A stretch of DNA of 9,012 bases from NCBI GenBank assembly GCA_029263275.1, contig JAJCXU010000647.1:1-9012 (forward strand). The letters are read 5' to 3'. This document shows, piece by piece, positions 6,478 through 9,012 of the stretch. Positions within the stretch are counted from its first letter, which is position 1; every line of letters starts with the position of its first letter. The notes under the pieces are model-generated. The model was not told the DNA's origin and ran no database searches. It saw only the letters and a program-made list of their open reading frames with translations. Position numbers and translations under genes: made by a program. The stretch comes from Ilumatobacter sp. (GTDB lineage: Bacteria; Actinomycetota; Acidimicrobiia; Acidimicrobiales; Ilumatobacteraceae).

Positions 6478-8031
6478 ATGGATAGCCAAACCAACGAAAT
6501 GACCCTGCGTGGATTTGTCGACGTGGTTGCACGCCGTCGTTGGGTCGTGGCCGGGGCTGTCCTTGGCTGCGTCGTCTTGGCAGTGGTGCTCAGTCTGACG
6601 CAAACAACGAAATACTCGGCGGAGTCCGAAGTGCTGGTGCAATCACGTGGCCAGGACGTATTCGAGAACCAGACCTCCACCCTCGACAACCGTTCGATCC
6701 AAACCCAAATCGCGATAATCGAAAGCCAGGCAGTTCGCGACCGGGTGCAGCACGACCTCGGCCTCGACCAACTGTCGCCCGACATGCTCGAAAAAGTTCT
6801 ACCCGAGGTGGCCGCAACCGCTGTCCCGCAAACCGCCGTGATTTCGCTGGCGGTGCGCGACGCCGACGCTGCCAATGCTGCCAAGTATGCAAACGCCTAC
6901 GCCACCGCCTATATCGACGTGCGAAGCGAACAAGTCCTGGCAGAACTGCGGGAAGCCAGCGAGGCCGTCCAAGTCGCGATCGACAACGTCCAAGCCGACA
7001 TCGACGCAATCGACGCAATCGAGAACAGCGACAACAGCGACGCATCAGTCGCCGACGCGCTCGCCAGCTTTCCGAGCCGCACATCGCTCTCCAACCAACT
7101 CGCCAACTTCTCGACCACGCTCAATCAGCTCCGCGTCGACGCTGCCGTGCGGACCGGCGACACCACGATTATCCGCGTGGCCGAGGTGCCCGAGGAGACA
7201 GAGGGAGCTGCGCTGGCCCGCACCATCCCCCTCGCCGTATTCCTGGGGCTCGTCCTCGGGCTCGGTGCCGCATTCCTCATCCACTACCTCGACGACAAGG
7301 TCCGCACCGAAGACGAACTCACTGACCTCGTGGCGTGCCCCGTGCTTGCGACCGTGCCGGCCGCCAAATCACCCGCTGGTCAGCCAATCGCCATCAGCGA
7401 GCCAAACCACAGCTCCGTTGAGGCCTACCGGGACCTGCGAACCAACATTCGGTTCCTCAGCCTTGAGCGCGAAGTCCGTGTCATCCAGGTCACGAGCGCG
7501 TCGGGCGGCGAAGGAAAGACCTCGACCGCCGTCAACCTTGCCGTTGTGCTCGCCCAAGCTGGCCACCGGGTGGCCCTCGTCGATGCCAACTTGCGCCAAC
7601 CACGGGTACACGAAGCGTTGGCCCTGCCCCAAACGCCCGGATTCACCGAGGCACTCCTCGGCATGGACTTGTCCGAGGCCGTCAACGACGTCACCGTCAA
7701 TGACACGAACTCGATGAACACCTACACGTCGGGGACAGTGCCGTCCAACCCCAGCGAACTACTGAGCGGACAACGCACGCAGGAGCTCCTCAAGGAACTC
7801 GGCGCACTCTTCGACTACGTGATCGTCGACTCGGCATCGGTGCTCGGGGTATCCGACACCGTGGATCTCTCAGGCGCCGTCGACGCGTTGGTCTTGGTGG
7901 TGCACGCCGGTCGCACGACACGCGACCAGTTGGCCGAGACGATCGGACGCCTGGATCGAGTCGCCGCCCCGGTCGTCGGCATGGTTCTGAACGAGGCGCC
8001 CACAAGCGCTCGCAGCCGCAAGTCTGCGTGA
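6478..8031 (+). CDS. Chain-length determinant (Wzz) fused to a BY-kinase-like ATPase domain
   Basis: This protein of 517 residues has the architecture of the polysaccharide co-polymerase/tyrosine-autokinase (Wzc, CapA-CapB) family that controls polymer length with Wzy. Helix TM1 spans about 21-40. An extracytoplasmic helical domain follows, then TM2 (about 250-271, IPLAVFLGLVLGLG) and a cytoplasmic ATPase. The E-x2-R-x2-R oligomerisation motif is present (Glu315, Arg318, Arg321), and Walker A is intact (ASGGEGKTS, 341-349). Two other signatures deviate. Walker A' is VDANLR (369-373), with Asn for the second Asp. Walker B is VIVDSAS (448-454) instead of the usual DTPP or similar. The C-terminus ends soon after VVGMVLNEAP, and no tyrosine follows Walker B, so the usual Tyr cluster is missing. 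The ATG at 6478 is preferred because it places a normal cytoplasmic N-terminus (TLRGFVDVVARRRW) before TM1. A GTG at 6424 would overlap the divergent gene. Confidence 0.9.
   Translation: MDSQTNEMTLRGFVDVVARRRWVVAGAVLGCVVLAVVLSLTQTTKYSAESEVLVQSRGQDVFENQTSTLDNRSIQTQIAIIESQAVRDRVQHDLGLDQLSPDMLEKVLPEVAATAVPQTAVISLAVRDADAANAAKYANAYATAYIDVRSEQVLAELREASEAVQVAIDNVQADIDAIDAIENSDNSDASVADALASFPSRTSLSNQLANFSTTLNQLRVDAAVRTGDTTIIRVAEVPEETEGAALARTIPLAVFLGLVLGLGAAFLIHYLDDKVRTEDELTDLVACPVLATVPAAKSPAGQPIAISEPNHSSVEAYRDLRTNIRFLSLEREVRVIQVTSASGGEGKTSTAVNLAVVLAQAGHRVALVDANLRQPRVHEALALPQTPGFTEALLGMDLSEAVNDVTVNDTNSMNTYTSGTVPSNPSELLSGQRTQELLKELGALFDYVIVDSASVLGVSDTVDLSGAVDALVLVVHAGRTTRDQLAETIGRLDRVAAPVVGMVLNEAPTSARSRKSA
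7000..7041 (+). repeat. Two adjacent 9-base in-frame tandem duplications in the chain-length domain
   Basis: ATCGACGCA occurs twice in a row (7000-7008, 7009-7017) and AACAGCGAC occurs twice in a row (7024-7032, 7033-7041), separated by ATCGAG. Both units are codon-aligned and encode IDA-IDA and NSD-NSD (residues 175-188) in the extracytoplasmic helical region between TM1 and TM2. Such short units can expand or contract by slippage without breaking the frame. Confidence 0.8.
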
Positions 8032-8150
8032 CGACCTTCGTTCCACAGGCGATCGGAGCAGGCCGCGGCGAAGTCGTCGACCTTGAGGACGTGCCGATCA
8101 TGGGAGTCATCTCCTCGGCGTCAGGCACTGCCGAGCAGCCGGTGCGGTAG
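8028..8150 (+). CDS. Small ORF coupled to the chain-length/ATPase gene (40 codons, unknown)
   Basis: A GTG at 8028-8030 overlaps the TGA stop of the preceding gene (GTGA) and opens a 40-codon frame ending at TAG 8148-8150. About three quarters of its third codon positions are G or C, as in true genes here, although in such DNA this is weak evidence. The product begins VTTFVPQAIG and contains VVDLEDVPIMGVISSASG. It has no membrane segment or signal peptide. The DLEDVPIMGVI part resembles the linker between Wzz and ATPase domains (compare DLVACPVLATVP in the preceding gene). It could therefore be a decayed fragment of a second Wzz/Wzc-type gene. It could also be a real small protein or a chance frame. 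I do not recognise a family. Confidence 0.35.
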   Translation: MTTFVPQAIGAGRGEVVDLEDVPIMGVISSASGTAEQPVR

Positions 8151-8194
8151 CCTCTCGGGGTGCGACGCCGAACCCGACGACGCGGTTCTCGTAC

Positions 8195-8210
8195 GGCGGC
8201 AGGCGCCGCC
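8195..8210. repeat. Perfect GC hairpin just before the DPM1-like glycosyltransferase start
   Basis: GGCGGC (8195-8200) and GCCGCC (8205-8210) form a six-base all-GC stem around an AGGC loop, ending 8 bases before the ATG at 8219. No T-run follows, so it is unlikely to be a terminator. It occupies the place of the ribosome-binding site, where no Shine-Dalgarno is visible, and could restrict initiation on this gene. Chance is possible in this GC-rich stretch. Confidence 0.45.
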
Positions 8211-8218
8211 CGCAAGTG

Positions 8219-8908
8219 ATGCGAACCGCTGCGGTCATTCCCGCACTCAACGAGCAGGGCGCGATCGACGGGGTCGTACGTTCGGCCCGCCGACATCTCG
8301 ACATCGTGTTCGTCGTCGATGACGGTTCAGTTGACGACACTGGCTCCATCGCTGCACACGCAGGCGCGACGGTGATCCGCCACGACACGAATCAAGGCGT
8401 CGGTCCAGCCGTCGCAACGGGGCTCGCTGCCGCCCGAGAGGCGGGAGCAACCATTGCCGTCCAACTCGATGGCGATGGCCAACACGACGGTGCATTCGTC
8501 AAGGATCTGATCAGCCAAGTCGTCGACGGCGCCGACCTTGCCGTTGGCACGCGATTCGAACTCGGCTTCCCCATGGGGTTCGCTCGACGTTCGGTCATCC
8601 GCCTCATCGCTTCGCTAGTCTCGCGGAAGATCGGAGTCCGCATCAGTGATCCCACAAGCGGCTTTCGGGCGTTCGGAACCGCGGCGATGGACACGTTGAT
8701 TCCAGTCTTTCCCAGGCCCTACCTGTCCGACACCGTCGAGGTGCTCCTGCTCGCCCACGAAGCACAGCTCGAAGTCAGGGCTGTCCCCGTGCGCATGAGC
8801 ATGCGTGAGTCCGGCCAGGCGTCGAGCGGTGTCCTGGAGAGCGCCCGCCACGCGCTCCGCATCCTGCTGATCCTGATCAGACACATCGGTCGCGGCAACG
8901 GTCGGTGA
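8219..8908 (+). CDS. DPM1-like GT2 glycosyltransferase (probably polyprenyl-phosphate sugar transferase)
   Basis: This 229-residue GT-A protein resembles the dolichyl/polyprenyl-phosphate mannosyltransferase group, which moves a sugar from a nucleotide donor to a lipid phosphate at the inner membrane face. Visible motifs are VIPALNEQG (6-14), VVDDGSVDDT (32-41), the DXD triad in QLDGDGQHD (82-90) and SDPTSGFRAF (143-152). All are characteristic of the DPM1-like branch. It has no transmembrane helices, only an amphipathic C-terminal stretch (LRILLILIRHI), so it would be soluble or peripheral, unlike ArnC/GtrB proteins with two C-terminal helices. Many such proteins are paired with a small membrane partner, which is not visible downstream. 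The start could be ATG 8219 or the GTG immediately before it at 8216. The activated sugar and its use are unknown: it may donate to the glycan of this locus or to another pathway. Confidence 0.85.
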   Translation: MRTAAVIPALNEQGAIDGVVRSARRHLDIVFVVDDGSVDDTGSIAAHAGATVIRHDTNQGVGPAVATGLAAAREAGATIAVQLDGDGQHDGAFVKDLISQVVDGADLAVGTRFELGFPMGFARRSVIRLIASLVSRKIGVRISDPTSGFRAFGTAAMDTLIPVFPRPYLSDTVEVLLLAHEAQLEVRAVPVRMSMRESGQASSGVLESARHALRILLILIRHIGRGNGR

Positions 8909-8960
8909 GAATGGTCCTGGTTGGCGCGGACACCGTTGCATGGTGACAGGCGATGACGGT

Positions 8961-8966
8961 TAGATT
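8961..8966 (+). promoter_or_regulatory. Possible -10 element for the last gene
   Basis: TAGATT matches TAnnnT. The predicted transcript would begin around 8973, at or just before the GTG-ATG pair at 8973/8976, so the mRNA would be leaderless. A TTGCAT at 8936-8941 could serve as a -35, but its 19-base spacing is long. The 67 bases between the glycosyltransferase stop and this start are otherwise featureless, apart from a weak CACC/GGTG hairpin at 8931-8945 without a T-run. Confidence 0.3.
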
Positions 8967-8975
8967 TCGTCGGTG

Positions 8976-9012
8976 ATGTCACTCAAAGGAACCGTTCTCG
9001 TCACCGGCGGCG
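8976..9012 (+). CDS. Probable NAD(P)-dependent sugar epimerase/dehydratase (5' end, partial)
   Basis: Only 12 codons are present before the window ends: MSLKGTVLVTGG. A short basic start, a hydrophobic strand and T-G-G is the classic opening of the extended short-chain dehydrogenase family (TGGxGxxG, NAD-binding). Enzymes such as UDP-glucose 4-epimerase, dTDP-glucose 4,6-dehydratase and UDP-GlcNAc 4,6-dehydratase (CapD/FnlA) begin this way, and all are common in polysaccharide loci. The specific activity cannot be chosen from 12 residues. A GTG directly upstream (8973) is an alternative start. Confidence 0.6.
   Translation, partial: MSLKGTVLVTGG

Noticed and set aside
6069..6884. Minus-strand open frame of 271 codons spanning the polymerase/chain-length junction
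   Set aside because: It overlaps two genes with clear family motifs, and its own translation is low-complexity Ser/Thr/Arg-rich sequence typical of a shadow frame.
8911..8943. ATG opening an 11-residue frame (MVLVGADTVAW) after the DPM1-like gene
   Set aside because: Too short, with no features or supporting context. It probably occurs by chance in the spacer.
8931..8945. Hairpin CACCGT-TGC-ATGGTG as a terminator
   Set aside because: The stem is short with a G-U pair, the loop is three bases, and no T-run follows.

Overview
This 9 kb window is a piece of a cell-surface polysaccharide (capsule, exopolysaccharide or O-antigen-like) locus of the Wzx/Wzy type. The DNA is GC-rich, strongly biased to G/C at third codon positions and gene-dense. 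It uses GTG as well as ATG starts and shows few Shine-Dalgarno sites. Together with a fused chain-length/ATPase protein of a kind common in actinobacteria, this suggests a high-GC actinobacterium. Acidimicrobiia is my guess only, because there is no rRNA or other taxonomic marker. I see no rRNA, tRNA, CRISPR array, transposase or phage gene, and nothing that amounts to an undescribed system. The most unusual points are the degenerate kinase motifs and the small coupled ORF after that gene.

Layout. (1) Forward block, 1-2623: the 3' end of a non-hydrolysing UDP-sugar 2-epimerase of the FnlC/WbjD/Cap5G type, a WbuB/WbjE-like GT4 glycosyltransferase overlapping it by an ATGA junction, and, after a 99-base gap, a class I SAM-dependent methyltransferase. 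(2) Reverse block, 6454 down to 2631, in transcription order: an O-antigen polymerase/ligase-like membrane protein (Wzy), a GT2 glycosyltransferase, and a Wzx-type flippase. Spacing is 6 bases and then a GTGA overlap, so this looks like one operon. It converges on the methyltransferase gene with only 7 bases between stop codons. (3) Forward block, 6478 to the window end: a chain-length determinant fused to a BY-kinase-like ATPase domain, a 40-codon ORF joined to it by a GTGA overlap, a DPM1-like GT2 glycosyltransferase, and the first 12 codons of a probable NAD-dependent sugar epimerase/dehydratase.

How the genes would work together. The epimerase probably completes UDP-N-acetyl-L-fucosamine, and the GT4 is the best candidate to transfer that sugar. 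The GT2 and the methyltransferase would extend or decorate the repeat unit on its lipid carrier. Wzx would flip the unit across the membrane, Wzy would polymerise it, and the Wzz/ATPase protein would control chain length. The initiating phosphoglycosyltransferase, the first two enzymes of the L-FucNAc pathway and any export channel are not in the window. The polymerase and the chain-length gene are divergent, with only 23 bases between their start codons.
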